Notes under the pieces: generated by a model
What the model saw: only the letters and a program-made list of their open reading frames with translations
Databases searched by the model: none
What the model was told of the DNA's origin: nothing
In this document: positions 16,482-25,100 of the stretch, piece after piece
How the letters are laid out: every line of letters begins with the position of its first letter
Position numbering within the stretch: the stretch's first letter is position 1
Position numbers and translations under genes: made by a program
Source of the DNA: Iodobacter arcticus
Lineage (GTDB): Bacteria; Pseudomonadota; Gammaproteobacteria; Burkholderiales; Chitinibacteraceae
Reading direction: 5' to 3'
DNA length: 64,000 nucleotides
Assembly (NCBI RefSeq): GCF_042664895.1
Contig: NZ_JBHTBQ010000047.1
Coordinates: forward strand, 1 to 64,000

Positions 16482-17732
16482 ATGGCCAGAAACGCGCTTT
16501 ACGCCCAATCGGGTGGTGTAACCCCTGTGATTAATGCATCCGCCGCTGCGGTCATTGCGGCTGCTCGTGCTCATCCAGATCAGATTGGCCGTGTGTTTGC
16601 TGCCAAAAGTGGGGTATTAGGTGTGTTGGCCGAAGAGCTGATTGATACCGCATGTATGAGCGAGGCCGATTTAGCCGCGCTGGCCGCGTCCCCTGGCGGT
16701 GCATTTGGCTCTTGCCGCCATAAGCTGCGCTTTGGCCGCGAGCTGACCCGTTTGTTTGAAGTGTTTGCTGCGCACGATATCGGCTATCTGTTTTATAACG
16801 GCGGTGGCGATTCTGCGGATACCTGCTTAAAAATTGCCGCGCACGCCGAATATCTTGGTTACGATCTCACCGCGATTCACGTGCCTAAAACCATTGATAA
16901 CGATTTGCCGCACTCTGATTGCTCGCCAGGCTTTGGCTCGGTGGCTAAATATGTGGGTACATCGATTCGCGAAGCGGGTATGGATGTGGCGTCGATGTGC
17001 AGCTCCAGCACCAAAGTATTTATTATGGAAGTCATGGGGCGACACACTGGCTGGATTGCGGCAAGTAGCGGCCTTGCATCTGGTGAAGGCAACTTGCCAC
17101 CGCACCTGATTTTGCTGCCGGAAGTCACATTTAACGCGGCGACTTTCCTTGCTGCCGTTGAAGAAACCATTGCCCGTGAAGGCTACTGCGTGATTGTGGC
17201 TGCGGAAGGGATTAAAAATGCTGAAGGCAAATTTGTTGCCGAAGCGGGTGGCACCGATGCTTTTGGTCATGCGCAGCTGGGCGGTGTAGCGCCTTACTTG
17301 GCGCAGCTGATTAAAACGGCTCAAGGCCATAAATGCCATTGGGCAGTCTCTGATTATCTACAACGTGCCGCGCGCCATATGGCGTCTCAAACCGATGTGG
17401 ATCAAGCCATGGCCGTCGGCACTGCCGCCGTGAAGTTTGCACTGGCCGGTGAGCGTGGCGTGATGCCTACCATCGTTCGCACCAGTGACGCGCCTTATGC
17501 TTGGACGATAGGCTCGGTGAAGCTGGAAGAAGTAGCGAATCACGAGAAGCACCTGCCTGCTGAATATATCCGCGCCGATGGCTTTCATATCACGCCAGCA
17601 GCGCGCACCTATTTTGCACCTTTGATTATGGGCGAGGCGATTCCACCCTACGCAAATGGCTTGCCAGCTTACCCAGTGTGGAATTTTTCCCTAGTAGAGG
17701 CCAAGCTAGAGGCGTTTAATACGGCGGCGTAA
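16482..17732 (+). CDS. pfp: 6-phosphofructokinase, pyrophosphate-type
   Basis: Phosphorylates fructose 6-phosphate, probably with pyrophosphate and reversibly, in glycolysis. The 416-residue protein has HVPKTIDNDLPHSDCSPGFG (substrate-binding and catalytic Asp), IMEVMGRHTGW and YNGGGDSADT. The last box corresponds to GGDDS of PPi enzymes and GGDGS of ATP enzymes: the second position is Gly but the deciding Asp is kept, which points to PPi use. The ATG at 16482 is chosen because ARNALYAQSGGVTPVINAS is the family N-terminus. A strong terminator follows. Single gene, divergent from the signalling operon. ATP use cannot be excluded from sequence alone. Confidence 0.88.
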   Translation: MARNALYAQSGGVTPVINASAAAVIAAARAHPDQIGRVFAAKSGVLGVLAEELIDTACMSEADLAALAASPGGAFGSCRHKLRFGRELTRLFEVFAAHDIGYLFYNGGGDSADTCLKIAAHAEYLGYDLTAIHVPKTIDNDLPHSDCSPGFGSVAKYVGTSIREAGMDVASMCSSSTKVFIMEVMGRHTGWIAASSGLASGEGNLPPHLILLPEVTFNAATFLAAVEETIAREGYCVIVAAEGIKNAEGKFVAEAGGTDAFGHAQLGGVAPYLAQLIKTAQGHKCHWAVSDYLQRAARHMASQTDVDQAMAVGTAAVKFALAGERGVMPTIVRTSDAPYAWTIGSVKLEEVANHEKHLPAEYIRADGFHITPAARTYFAPLIMGEAIPPYANGLPAYPVWNFSLVEAKLEAFNTAA

Positions 17733-17756
17733 ACTTTCTCTATTCTTGATCTAAAT

Positions 17757-17797
17757 AAAAGGGAAGGGCACTGTTCAAGTGTACGCTTCCCTTTTTT
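17757..17797 (+). terminator. Rho-independent terminator of the phosphofructokinase gene
   Basis: AAAAGGGAAG pairs with CTTCCCTTTTTT around a loop of about 18 bases, 24 bases after the stop codon, ending in six T. Confidence 0.88.
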
Positions 17798-17808
17798 GCG
17801 TGGACAAG

Positions 17809-18483
17809 ATGACCTTATTTCGCTTGGTACTGGAGTACCTGTCTTACATCCTGACTACGGTCACGGCTTTGCTACCGATTATTAATCCCCTTTCCACCGC
17901 TGCTATTTTGCCTGGGATATCAGTGCATTTATCTGATATAGAGCGAAAGCAGCAGGTCAAACTGGCTTGCTACTATATGGCAGGAATCTTAATCACCTTC
18001 TTGATGGCGGGGGGCTTGATTATGGATTTCTTTAATATCTCTATTCCAGGCTTACGTATTGCAGGCGGGATGGTGGTGATTTATTTGGGGTTCAGGATGT
18101 TGTTTCCTGCTTCTCAACCAAAAATTGACGATGAGCCAGAGCTAGGCGCCAGACGTGAAATTGCTTTTACCCCGCTCGCCATGCCTTCGATGGCAGGGCC
18201 GGGCTCGATTGCGGTGGTGATTTCAATGTCTTCTACCTTGCATTCGCAAAGGCATATTCCCGTTTTGGCTGGCTATTTTCTCTTGATACTCGGCATTGCC
18301 GCCACCGCGTTTATCTGCTGGCTCACCTTACGCGCTTCTAGCCGTTTATTTGCAGTGCTTGGGGATGAAGGCATTAGTGCCATATCGAGAATTATGGGTT
18401 TTATGCTGATTTGTATTGGTGTGCAGTTTTTTATTAATGGCGTGGGAGAATTGCTGCACGACGCAAGCTTTATGCCGCGTTAA
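17809..18483 (+). CDS. MarC/YchE-family integral membrane protein
   Basis: A 224-residue membrane protein with about six hydrophobic segments, of the MarC family. These proteins were once linked to multiple antibiotic resistance and are now of unclear function (an amino-acid exporter role has been suggested for some). Family marks are LPIINPLSTAAILPG near the start, RIAGGMVVIYLGFRML, and FTPLAMPSMAGPGSIAVVIS in the middle. I start at the ATG at 17809; an ATG 30 bases upstream lies inside the terminator of the previous gene. The spacing to mgtC is 56 bases and both genes have the same direction, so they may be co-transcribed. Confidence 0.82.
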   Translation: MTLFRLVLEYLSYILTTVTALLPIINPLSTAAILPGISVHLSDIERKQQVKLACYYMAGILITFLMAGGLIMDFFNISIPGLRIAGGMVVIYLGFRMLFPASQPKIDDEPELGARREIAFTPLAMPSMAGPGSIAVVISMSSTLHSQRHIPVLAGYFLLILGIAATAFICWLTLRASSRLFAVLGDEGISAISRIMGFMLICIGVQFFINGVGELLHDASFMPR

Positions 18484-18539
18484 GCGCTGTATGCTTTATC
18501 TTGGTATCTGGCTTACTCAATCAGTGGCGGTGAAGTTTT

Positions 18540-19001
18540 ATGAGGATGCTTTTAGATTTTGATATTTTTTTGCGCTTGATTTTGGCCGTGTTTTTGGGCG
18601 GACTGATTGGCATTAATCGTTTTATGCATAAAAAGCCAGCCGGTGTACGCACCCATGCCTTGGTCTCCTTGGGCGCGGCGCTGATGATTGCCTTAAATGG
18701 CGTGATCAGCCATGACGATGCCCAAGCCTTTAGCCGTGTGGCCCAAGGCTTGATTACGGGTATCGGCTTTTTGGGAGCGGGCTTGATTGTGCATCGCAGC
18801 GATAATATGGTGGAGGGCCTGACCTCCGCCGCATCAATCTGGCTTACGGCGGCGATCGGTTTGGCCTGTGGTGCTGGCTACGTGGATATTGCCGTATTTG
18901 TAGTGATTTTAGCGCTGCTGGTAATTAATCTGGGTGGGCCATTAGAGCGCTGGGCCGAAAGACGAATGCAGCGCTGGCGTGATGATAAATCGCCACATTA
19001 A
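18540..19001 (+). CDS. MgtC/SapB-family inner-membrane protein
   Basis: A 153-residue protein with about four to five TM helices. Residues 10-135 are the MgtC domain: FLGGLIGINR, GVRTHALVSLGAAL, GITGIGFLGAG-type box (here LITGIGFLGAGLI), and GLTSAASIWLTAAIGLACG. The family affects Mg2+ limitation responses and F-ATPase or phosphate balance in other bacteria. The C-terminal ACT-like domain of the larger MgtC proteins is missing, which is normal for the short SapB type. Its stop codon overlaps the stop of miaA, which converges from the right. Confidence 0.85.
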   Translation: MRMLLDFDIFLRLILAVFLGGLIGINRFMHKKPAGVRTHALVSLGAALMIALNGVISHDDAQAFSRVAQGLITGIGFLGAGLIVHRSDNMVEGLTSAASIWLTAAIGLACGAGYVDIAVFVVILALLVINLGGPLERWAERRMQRWRDDKSPH

Positions 19002-19933
19002 AGCCAAGCCGCAACGGCTGCCTTTACCCGCTCTGCCAAATCGCCTTCTTGGCAATTAATCTCTAGCAAATCATCCATTCCCCGCATCCAAGTCAGCTGG
19101 CGTTTAGCGAGCTGGCGGGTGGCGGCGATGCCTTTTTCGCGCATGGTTGGATAATCCACCAAGCCATCCTGATATTCCCAAGCCTGCCGATAGCCCACGC
19201 AGCGCATCGAAGGCAGCTCAAGTGATAAATCATATTTTGCCCGCAAGCGGCTCACTTCATCGAGCAGACCCAGCTCCAGCATTTGATCAAAGCGCAGCGC
19301 AATGCGGTCGTGCAGCCATTTTCTGTCTTGCGGCAGTAGGGCGATTTTAAGCAGGCGATAGGGCAGTGCGCCACTGGCTGGCTCGGCGAGTAAATCTGAC
19401 ATCTTTTTGCAGGTGAGTAGGCACACTTCTAAAGCGCGCTCGATGCGCTGTGCATCGGCGGGCTTTAGCCGCTCGGCGGTGATCGGGTCGATGGCGGCCA
19501 GTTTGGCGTGCATGGCTGGCCAGCCGATCAGCGCAGCTTCTTCATGGATTTTCGCCCGCAGCACCGCATCAGCTTGCGGTAATTCATGAATGCCGTGTTG
19601 CAAGGTGTTGTAATACAGCATAGTGCCGCCCACCAGCACCGGCACCTTGCCACGCGCTGTAATATCGGCTATTAAAGCCAGCGCATCACGCCGAAATTGC
19701 GCGGCAGAATAGGCTTCTTCCGGCGAAATAATATCGATCAAATGATGCGGCGCACGGGCTAGCTCATCCGCACTTGGCTTAGCACTACCGATATCCATAT
19801 CTTTAAATACCAGCGCCGAATCAACCGAAATCAACTCCACCGGCAAGCCGCTTTCCAGCAAATGAATCGCACTAGCGGTCTTGCCACTGGCGGTAGGGCC
19901 CATTAAGAAAATGGCGGGGGAAGAATGCGGCAT
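18998..19933 (-). CDS. miaA: tRNA dimethylallyltransferase
   Basis: Transfers an isopentenyl group to A37 of tRNAs that read UNN codons. The 311-residue length is normal. The P-loop GPTASGKTASA is at residues 12-22, followed by SVDSALVFKDMDIGSAKPS with the catalytic-site Asp, HHLIDIISPEEAYSAAQFR, LVGGTMLYY and, near the end, MRCVGYRQAWEY. It converges with mgtC; the two stop codons overlap, with no terminator between. The start ATG at 19933 lies next to repeat-rich DNA, so it is probably transcribed alone. Confidence 0.95.
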   Translation of the reverse strand: MPHSSPAIFLMGPTASGKTASAIHLLESGLPVELISVDSALVFKDMDIGSAKPSADELARAPHHLIDIISPEEAYSAAQFRRDALALIADITARGKVPVLVGGTMLYYNTLQHGIHELPQADAVLRAKIHEEAALIGWPAMHAKLAAIDPITAERLKPADAQRIERALEVCLLTCKKMSDLLAEPASGALPYRLLKIALLPQDRKWLHDRIALRFDQMLELGLLDEVSRLRAKYDLSLELPSMRCVGYRQAWEYQDGLVDYPTMREKGIAATRQLAKRQLTWMRGMDDLLEINCQEGDLAERVKAAVAAWL

Positions 19934-19988
19934 GGCGATGTGACTTTATAAAAATTGAAAATGAATACGGCTTGGGGAAACCCAAATA

Positions 19989-20166
19989 TTGAAACACGGA
20001 GGAAAGCAAAGATGTAATGCCGCTTTTGTAGGGCGGGTGAAACCCGCCAGACTTTGCTATGAAATACGACAAAAAACGGCGGGTTGCACCCACCCTACGG
20101 TTTTCTCAGTGTCCTGCTTTTAAACTTAGTGTTCTCTGTGTCTATAGACTTTAGGTTTTTGTGTTT
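19989..20166. repeat. REP-like family A palindrome with flanking family B fragments
   Basis: A full family A unit (20028-20098) has arms GTAGGGCGGGTGAAACCCGC and GCGGGTTGCACCCACCCTAC about 30 bases apart. It is bracketed by pieces of family B (GAAACACGGAGG at 19991-20002, and GTGTCCTGCTTTTAAACT with TGTTCTCTGTGTCTATAGAC at 20108-20150). No gene is present between miaA and the membrane protein gene. Confidence 0.75.
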
Positions 20167-20934
20167 TCAATGAAAACGATGACTTAAAAATTTGACCAGC
20201 ATGCCGGTAGCAAGCGCGGTAATTACGGCGGGAATAAAGGCCAGCAGGCCGATATGGCTTGCCATTGGTGTCCAGACCAAGAAGAACATGCTAAACCCCG
20301 TTAGCCCCATTAAAAAGCCGCGTAATTGCAGTAATAGTGCATTGCGGCCCGCATTGGCCAGCGTAAATGCAGGAATCACCGTAGCGGCAACAGGAAAGCC
20401 AGCTAATACGCCCGTCATGGTGCTGCCTAAGAGTAAAGAGAGGCTAGAAAGCGCCAACACCAGCAACAGCGCCGCCACCATGCGGGCATAAAGCTCGATC
20501 TTGGGTAGCGATGAGCTATTGATAGCCTCTGGTCTAGGAATAAAGTAAATCGCAATCCATAGCCCCGCCAGTACGCTGATGCCGGCAATGGGGGATAGAG
20601 CAAGGCCGCTCCAGACCAAAATCAAAGCCGTGAGCAAATAAGCTGCCCAGCCACACAGGATGGTGCCCTGCCATGAAAAGTAGCGGCTGGCATGGGCCAA
20701 TACCAGCATATACACCACATTGGCCCAAAGCCCCGCCGATGCGGCCCCCGCTACTTTGATTGCATACTCAGACCCGTATTCCAGCCATAGCGCCAGCACA
20801 ATCGGAATCGCCACTAGCGGCAAGCCGCCCAGCAAACCCGCAATCTGCGGTCCCCAGCGCCGGCCAGCAAGGCTGGCCGCGCCGATAAGCAGCGGAGCGG
20901 CAAAAAGTTTAACCAACAGGGCACTGGAGGGCAT
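20167..20934 (-). CDS. Polytopic membrane protein of unknown function
   Basis: A 255-residue protein with about eight to nine hydrophobic segments and short polar loops, for example LVKLFAAPLLIGAASLAGRR, GGLPLVAIPIVLALWLEYG, and LLLGSTMTGVLAGFPVAATV. The pattern GLLGGLPLVAIP in the N-terminal half and GVLAGFPVAATVIPAF in the C-terminal half look alike, which suggests an internal duplication of two four-helix halves. I do not recognise a named family. The ATG at 20934 is chosen because the 26 residues upstream are polar. The neighbours give no functional hint. Confidence 0.65.
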   Translation of the reverse strand: MPSSALLVKLFAAPLLIGAASLAGRRWGPQIAGLLGGLPLVAIPIVLALWLEYGSEYAIKVAGAASAGLWANVVYMLVLAHASRYFSWQGTILCGWAAYLLTALILVWSGLALSPIAGISVLAGLWIAIYFIPRPEAINSSSLPKIELYARMVAALLLVLALSSLSLLLGSTMTGVLAGFPVAATVIPAFTLANAGRNALLLQLRGFLMGLTGFSMFFLVWTPMASHIGLLAFIPAVITALATGMLVKFLSHRFH

Positions 20935-21049
20935 AGGGGCTCGTTTTGAATGCAGGGGTGTCAGAGATGAAAAAGATGTTACATAAGCAAAATTTTGAAT
21001 CCTTGAGGTCACGGGGTTTTATGTGCCATGGATATATTGCTGGTCATGT

Positions 21050-21388
21050 TTATTCGGGAAAAATAGAGCGATATCGATCAAGTACGTCTTGCAAAATATC
21101 ATCTGGCACACTTTCCTTGCGGCTGGCCCTGCGTGCTCGCCAATCCAGTGTTTTAGCTTGGTGGCTTAACACAACGCCCTGTGTTTCAGAGCCGCAGCCC
21201 ATCAGGGAAACCGCAAAGCCAGCGCTTCGTGCCATGGGTTGCTGACCTTGCGTTACAGGACAAACCACGACCAGCCCTGATAGATTAAACGCTCGAATAG
21301 ATAACACCAAGGCGAAGTGTGGGCCTTTCATTTCCTGTCCGGCAGCGGGATCAAAGTCGAGATGGATAATATCGCCGGGATCAAACAT
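21050..21388 (-). CDS. MazF/PemK-like endoribonuclease toxin
   Basis: A 112-residue toxin of the MazF/ChpB fold, predicted to cut mRNA at short motifs. It begins FDPGDIIHLDFDPAAGQEMKGPHFALVLS, the usual G-D-I and P-G-x-E-x-x-x-x-R/H-P start; Arg of KxRP is replaced by His (KGPHFA). The central CPVTQGQ and GVVLSHQAKTLDWRARRAS follow the family, keeping the Thr and the Gln/Asp region. The ATG follows the antitoxin stop codon directly with no spacer, so the pair is co-translated. The target specificity cannot be told. The position of the catalytic Arg/Thr needs alignment. Confidence 0.85.
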   Translation of the reverse strand: MFDPGDIIHLDFDPAAGQEMKGPHFALVLSIRAFNLSGLVVVCPVTQGQQPMARSAGFAVSLMGCGSETQGVVLSHQAKTLDWRARRASRKESVPDDILQDVLDRYRSIFPE

Positions 21389-21634
21389 TTACCAAATCTC
21401 CTGCCCTACAGGGGGAAGCGTATCCCATTCAGGCATGCTCATAAATTCAGCAGGGGTTTCGGCCAGCAGCTGCGCAGCATCAAAACGCTGGCGCTTAGGC
21501 TCGACCGTTAGGCGCTGGCCTTCAATTTTAAAGCGTACAGAATCACCGGCCACTAGCTGATTTTGCTCAGCATAAGCAGGAGGAATTACCATGATCAGCG
21601 AGCCGCCGGAGCGACGTAAAGCAGCAGTTCCCAT
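21389..21634 (-). CDS. MazE/AbrB-type antitoxin
   Basis: An 81-residue antitoxin. Residues 1-45 form a swapped-hairpin DNA-binding domain (ALRRSGGSLIMVIPPAYAEQ, VAGDSVRFKI) and the acidic, aromatic tail (EFMSMPEWDTLPPVGQEIW) would wrap and block the toxin. The ATG at 21634 has an AAGGAGAAGG ribosome-binding site; a longer upstream frame crosses the operator and is not used. A perfect palindrome lies 20 bases upstream and is the likely autoregulatory operator. The toxin gene follows without a gap. Confidence 0.87.
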   Translation of the reverse strand: MGTAALRRSGGSLIMVIPPAYAEQNQLVAGDSVRFKIEGQRLTVEPKRQRFDAAQLLAETPAEFMSMPEWDTLPPVGQEIW

Positions 21635-21654
21635 CACCTTCTCCTTGTGGACTT

Positions 21655-21695
21655 GTTTTACTAAAGTAAAACATATAGTTATACAAAAGTAAAAC
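21655..21695 (-). promoter_or_regulatory. Palindromic operator of the toxin-antitoxin pair
   Basis: GTTTTACT-AA-AGTAAAAC (21655-21672) is a perfect 8-bp inverted repeat. A further half-site AGTAAAAC lies at 21688-21695, exactly 23 bases (about two helix turns) from the matching half. AbrB/MazE antitoxins bind such palindromes over their promoter, so autorepression is the natural reading. Confidence 0.7.
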
Positions 21696-21740
21696 TTTTT
21701 GCTGGTTTCAGCCTGCTGGATGGATATTTGAGTGAGGTAT

Positions 21741-21860
21741 AAAACCAAAATCTTGAACCTAGAGAGTTCAGAGTTGCACGGAGAGAATCATATTTATGAT
21801 GCTTTTCTCCGTGGCCCTCCGTGTTCTCATTTTTCTCCGTGGTTTAAGGTTTGGGTTTTG
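21741..21860. repeat. Dispersed family B repeat (CACGGAG type)
   Basis: The stretch holds TTGCACGGAGAGAA and, inverted, CTTTTCTCCGTGGCCCTCCG with a second ATTTTTCTCCGTGGTTTAAGG. The same words occur at 19989-20157, 33541-34005 and 47937-48058, always between genes. No coding potential. Confidence 0.6.
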
Positions 21861-21881
21861 GTATGGCTTATTACGCACACC

Positions 21882-23831
21882 CTACTGCCCACGCATAAAC
21901 ATTTTATCTAATTCATTGAGCGTCATTCGGAACCAAGTTGGGCGGCCGTGGTTGCATTGACCGCTACGTTCGGTGGCTTCCATTTGGCGTAAGAGCGCGT
22001 TCATTTCGGTGATGGTGAGGCTGCGGTTGGCGCGCACCGAGCCGTGGCAGGCCATGGTGGCGAGCAGCTCATTTTGTCTGCCTGCCAGCACTTCACTCGC
22101 GCCAACCATGCGGATATCTTTGAGCACGGCTTGCGCCAGCTCGATGGGGTTTGCGTCTTTCAGCAGCATGGGTAGGGAGCGGATGGCGAGCTGGGTGGGG
22201 GATTGCACCGAGATCTCAAAACCAATTGCCTCTAGTGTTTCTGCGTGATCTTCAACCGTGGCCACATCGTGTTTATCGGCCGCAAAAACATGCGGGATCA
22301 ACAGCGGTTGGGTGGGCATTTGATGCAGATCGAGCGCGTTTTTCAGCTGCTCGTACACCACTCGCTCGTGCGCGGCGTGCATATCTACCACGATCAGCCC
22401 TTCGGCATTTTGCGCAAGGATATAGATGCCGTGCAGCTGGCCGAGTGCAAAGCCTAGCGGCGGCACGGTTTCCGAATCGCTAGCGCGGGAAGGCGCTGTG
22501 GCAGCGGGGGAGATTGCAGCGGCGGGCATCAGTGCTCCGGCCGGAACGGCTGGGGCGAATTTACGTTCTTGAGAATCGTTACTGAATGAAGGCGTGGGTT
22601 CTGGTGTCCAGCTGCTTGAGTCACTTGCGCTTGCTTCCCCCGGTGCCCGCTTTAAATCTGCAAACATCGTGTCATAAAAAGCCATCGGCGCTTGCACACG
22701 CGGCTGCGGCTGGAAATTTCCCTGTTTATATGCCATCTCGGCGTAATTTTTAGGCGTCATCGCGGGGGCGGGGGCCATGACACTAGAGTCTGGCGCGGCG
22801 ATTTCGCCGGTTTCAGGGTCAATCCCCGCCGGCACGGTGCCAGCGCGTGTTCCAGCCAGCGCTTTTTTCAGGCTGGTGAGCATAAAGCGGTAAATCGCTT
22901 GCGATTCCCTAAAGCGTACTTCGATCTTGGTGGGGTGAACGTTGACATCCACGCCTTCAGGATCCAGCTCTAAAAACAAGCAATATGCCGCGTGTTTGTC
23001 GTGGTGCAATACATCGCGGTAGGCTTCACGCAGGGCGTGTTGCACCACTTTATCCCTAACAAAGCGGCCATTTACAAAGAAATACTGCGCATCGCGGCTT
23101 GATTTCCCCAGCGTGGGCGAGCCGGTAATGCCCCATAGCCGTAGCCCACCGAAGCCCTCATCAACTTGCACGCCGGATGCCACAAAAGCATCGCCTAAAA
23201 TCGCCGCCGCACGTTTGGCCAAATCGCCCGCCAACAGGCGCAACTGGGCGCGACCATTATGGCTGAGCGTAAATTGCACACCGGGGTTGGCCAGCGCCAA
23301 GCGCTGCACCATATCGCTGCAATGAGCGAATTCGGTGGATTCTGATTTTAAAAACTTACGCCGTGCAGGCACTTGGTAGTAAAGCTCGTGAATCTCAATG
23401 GTACTGCCTTGGCTGAGCGAGGTAGGCTCTGGCTCGCTGACATGACCATTATCTGCATCTACCCGCCATGCGTAATCTGATCCTTGCTCGCGGCTGCTCA
23501 GCGTAAGCCTAGAAACAGAAGCAATACTCGCCAGCCCTTCACCCCTAAAACCCAGCGTGGCCACTTTTTGCAAATCGTCCAGATCACGAATTTTGCTGGT
23601 GGCATGGCGGTGCAGCGCGAGCGGCAGCTCATCTTTGGCAATGCCGCAGCCATCGTCAATCACCTTAATCAGCTTGGTGCCGCCTGCCAGTAGTTCGATG
23701 CTGAGATTCTGGCTGCCTGCATCAAGGCTGTTTTCCAGTAATTCTTTTAATGCAGAAGCAGGGCGCTCAACCACTTCGCCAGCGGCAATTTGGTTGATTA
23801 GATGATCGGGCAGTTGCTGAATACGGGGCAT
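21882..23831 (-). CDS. mutL: DNA mismatch repair protein MutL
   Basis: Couples MutS mismatch recognition to strand removal. In 649 residues the N-terminal GHKL ATPase shows AAGEVVERPASALKELLENSLDAG, IDDGCGIA, TLGFRGEGLASIAS and, after it, the PMS2-type transducer with FVNGRFVRDK and DVNVHPTKIEVRF. A Pro/Ser/Ala-rich linker (about 335-455) joins the C-terminal dimerisation domain. That domain has DMHAAHERVVYE, the D-x-H-A-x2-E-x4-E metal motif of endonuclease-type MutL (as in Neisseria), and ends with CNHGRPT. This implies nicking by MutL rather than by MutH. ATG at 23831; no operon partner. Confidence 0.95.
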   Translation of the reverse strand: MPRIQQLPDHLINQIAAGEVVERPASALKELLENSLDAGSQNLSIELLAGGTKLIKVIDDGCGIAKDELPLALHRHATSKIRDLDDLQKVATLGFRGEGLASIASVSRLTLSSREQGSDYAWRVDADNGHVSEPEPTSLSQGSTIEIHELYYQVPARRKFLKSESTEFAHCSDMVQRLALANPGVQFTLSHNGRAQLRLLAGDLAKRAAAILGDAFVASGVQVDEGFGGLRLWGITGSPTLGKSSRDAQYFFVNGRFVRDKVVQHALREAYRDVLHHDKHAAYCLFLELDPEGVDVNVHPTKIEVRFRESQAIYRFMLTSLKKALAGTRAGTVPAGIDPETGEIAAPDSSVMAPAPAMTPKNYAEMAYKQGNFQPQPRVQAPMAFYDTMFADLKRAPGEASASDSSSWTPEPTPSFSNDSQERKFAPAVPAGALMPAAAISPAATAPSRASDSETVPPLGFALGQLHGIYILAQNAEGLIVVDMHAAHERVVYEQLKNALDLHQMPTQPLLIPHVFAADKHDVATVEDHAETLEAIGFEISVQSPTQLAIRSLPMLLKDANPIELAQAVLKDIRMVGASEVLAGRQNELLATMACHGSVRANRSLTITEMNALLRQMEATERSGQCNHGRPTWFRMTLNELDKMFMRGQ

Positions 23832-24020
23832 AGGAGCAGGCGGTAATAGAGTGAGAGCCGATTATACCTGTGTATGCCTTGTAAGCCTTTGGCATGATTA
23901 CAAGCTGGATTTTGCTGTATGCCTGAGCTGGATTTTGCTGTATGCCTGAGCTGGGCGTTGCAATTTTACGGAGTGCCCTGATCTATTTAGAACCTACTTC
24001 ATTCATTGAAAGGAATCACT

Positions 24021-24230
24021 ATGCCCGTAGTAAATATTCAAATTACGCGCGATGGCGCGACGGCTGAGCAAAAAGCCGAAGTGATTGCAGGCGTGACCGA
24101 TGTGTTAGTGCGTGTTTTAAACAAAGACCCGGCAACTACCTTTGTGATTATTGATGAGGTAGATACCGATAACTGGGGCCACGCAGGTAAAAGTGTGACG
24201 CAATTAAGGGGGTTGGCGAAAGGGAGTTAG
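24021..24230 (+). CDS. 4-oxalocrotonate tautomerase family protein
   Basis: A 69-residue enzyme that keeps Pro as the first residue after Met removal, the catalytic base of the family (PVVNIQITRDGATAEQKAEV). The core VIAGVTDVLVRVLNKDPATTFVIIDEV and the GHAGKSVTQLR end are typical of 4-OT, which isomerises unsaturated oxoacids. I prefer the ATG at 24021 over one five codons upstream because only it places Pro first. It stands alone, with no aromatic-degradation genes nearby, so its substrate is open. Confidence 0.85.
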   Translation: MPVVNIQITRDGATAEQKAEVIAGVTDVLVRVLNKDPATTFVIIDEVDTDNWGHAGKSVTQLRGLAKGS

Positions 24231-24247
24231 GCTTTACTACAAACCCT

Positions 24248-24321
24248 CGTCATTCCCGCTTGCCTTGGGCGGGGATCCAACTGCGCTGCTGGATCCCCGA
24301 TAAAAGCACTCGGGGATGACG
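24248..24321. repeat. Dispersed family C palindrome
   Basis: A 74-base imperfect palindrome begins CGTCATTCCCGC and ends CGGGGATGACG, with an inner pair GGATCC...GGATCC. Copies lie at 27784-27857 and 41812-41885. All are intergenic. Confidence 0.75.
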
Positions 24322-24355
24322 GTTTTTCCATAAAACCCTTGCCTCTGGATAATCA

Positions 24356-24985
24356 ATGCTCGATTTATATTACTGGACTACGCCAAACGGCCATAAAGTT
24401 AGAATTTTCTTGGAAGAATCGGGTTTGGATTATCGCGTCCACCCTATCAATATTGGTAAGGGCGAGCAATTTGCGCCAGATTTTTTGCGCATCGCTCCAA
24501 ATAACCGTATCCCCGCGATTGTGGATCATGATCCGGCCGATGGCGGCGAAGAAATTGCGCTATTTGAATCGGGAGCGATTCTGCTTTATTTAGCGGAGAA
24601 AACCGGCCAATTTATGCCCGTGGATTTTCGTGCTAAGCAAATCATGCAGCAGTGGTTATTCTGGCAAATGGGCGGCTTAGGCCCAATGGCAGGGCAGAAC
24701 CATCATTTCTCGCTCTACGCCCCAGAAAAAATCCCCTATGCAATTAATCGCTATAGCACCGAAACCACAAGGCTTTATTCGGTACTGAATAAACATCTGG
24801 CCGATAAAGATTTTATTGCAGGTGAATATTCAATCGCCGATATGGCCTGCTATCCGTGGATTGTGCCCTATGCTCAGCAAGGGCAAAATCTGGATGATTT
24901 CCCTGCCTTAAAACGCTGGTTTAATACCCTCTCAGAGCGGCCAGCCGTGCAGCGGGCTTATGCTTTGGCGAAAGAAATTGACTAA
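24356..24985 (+). CDS. yfcG: GSH-dependent disulfide-bond oxidoreductase (YfcG-like GST)
   Basis: A 209-residue glutathione S-transferase fold enzyme. It follows E. coli YfcG closely: LYYWTTPNGHKVRIFLEESG with the Nu-class TPNGHK active site, GKGEQFAPDFLRIAPNNRIP, ALFESGAILLYLAEKTG, QWLFWQMGGLGPMAGQNHHF and the C-terminal YSIADMACYPW. YfcG reduces disulfides using two glutathiones without a catalytic Cys. The ATG at 24356 has no strong ribosome-binding site, but the family start fits. Downstream is a palindrome-split terminator (see 25101). Confidence 0.92.
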   Translation: MLDLYYWTTPNGHKVRIFLEESGLDYRVHPINIGKGEQFAPDFLRIAPNNRIPAIVDHDPADGGEEIALFESGAILLYLAEKTGQFMPVDFRAKQIMQQWLFWQMGGLGPMAGQNHHFSLYAPEKIPYAINRYSTETTRLYSVLNKHLADKDFIAGEYSIADMACYPWIVPYAQQGQNLDDFPALKRWFNTLSERPAVQRAYALAKEID

Positions 24986-25100
24986 TTAATTCTAAAGGGG
25001 GCATTTGTTCCCTTATTTTTTGATTAAATATTTTCTGTGCTGTGTTTGATTCAGGAGCGCTTTAAACATAGCACGGTGCAGAGTTGGGGTGCTGCAGGTA

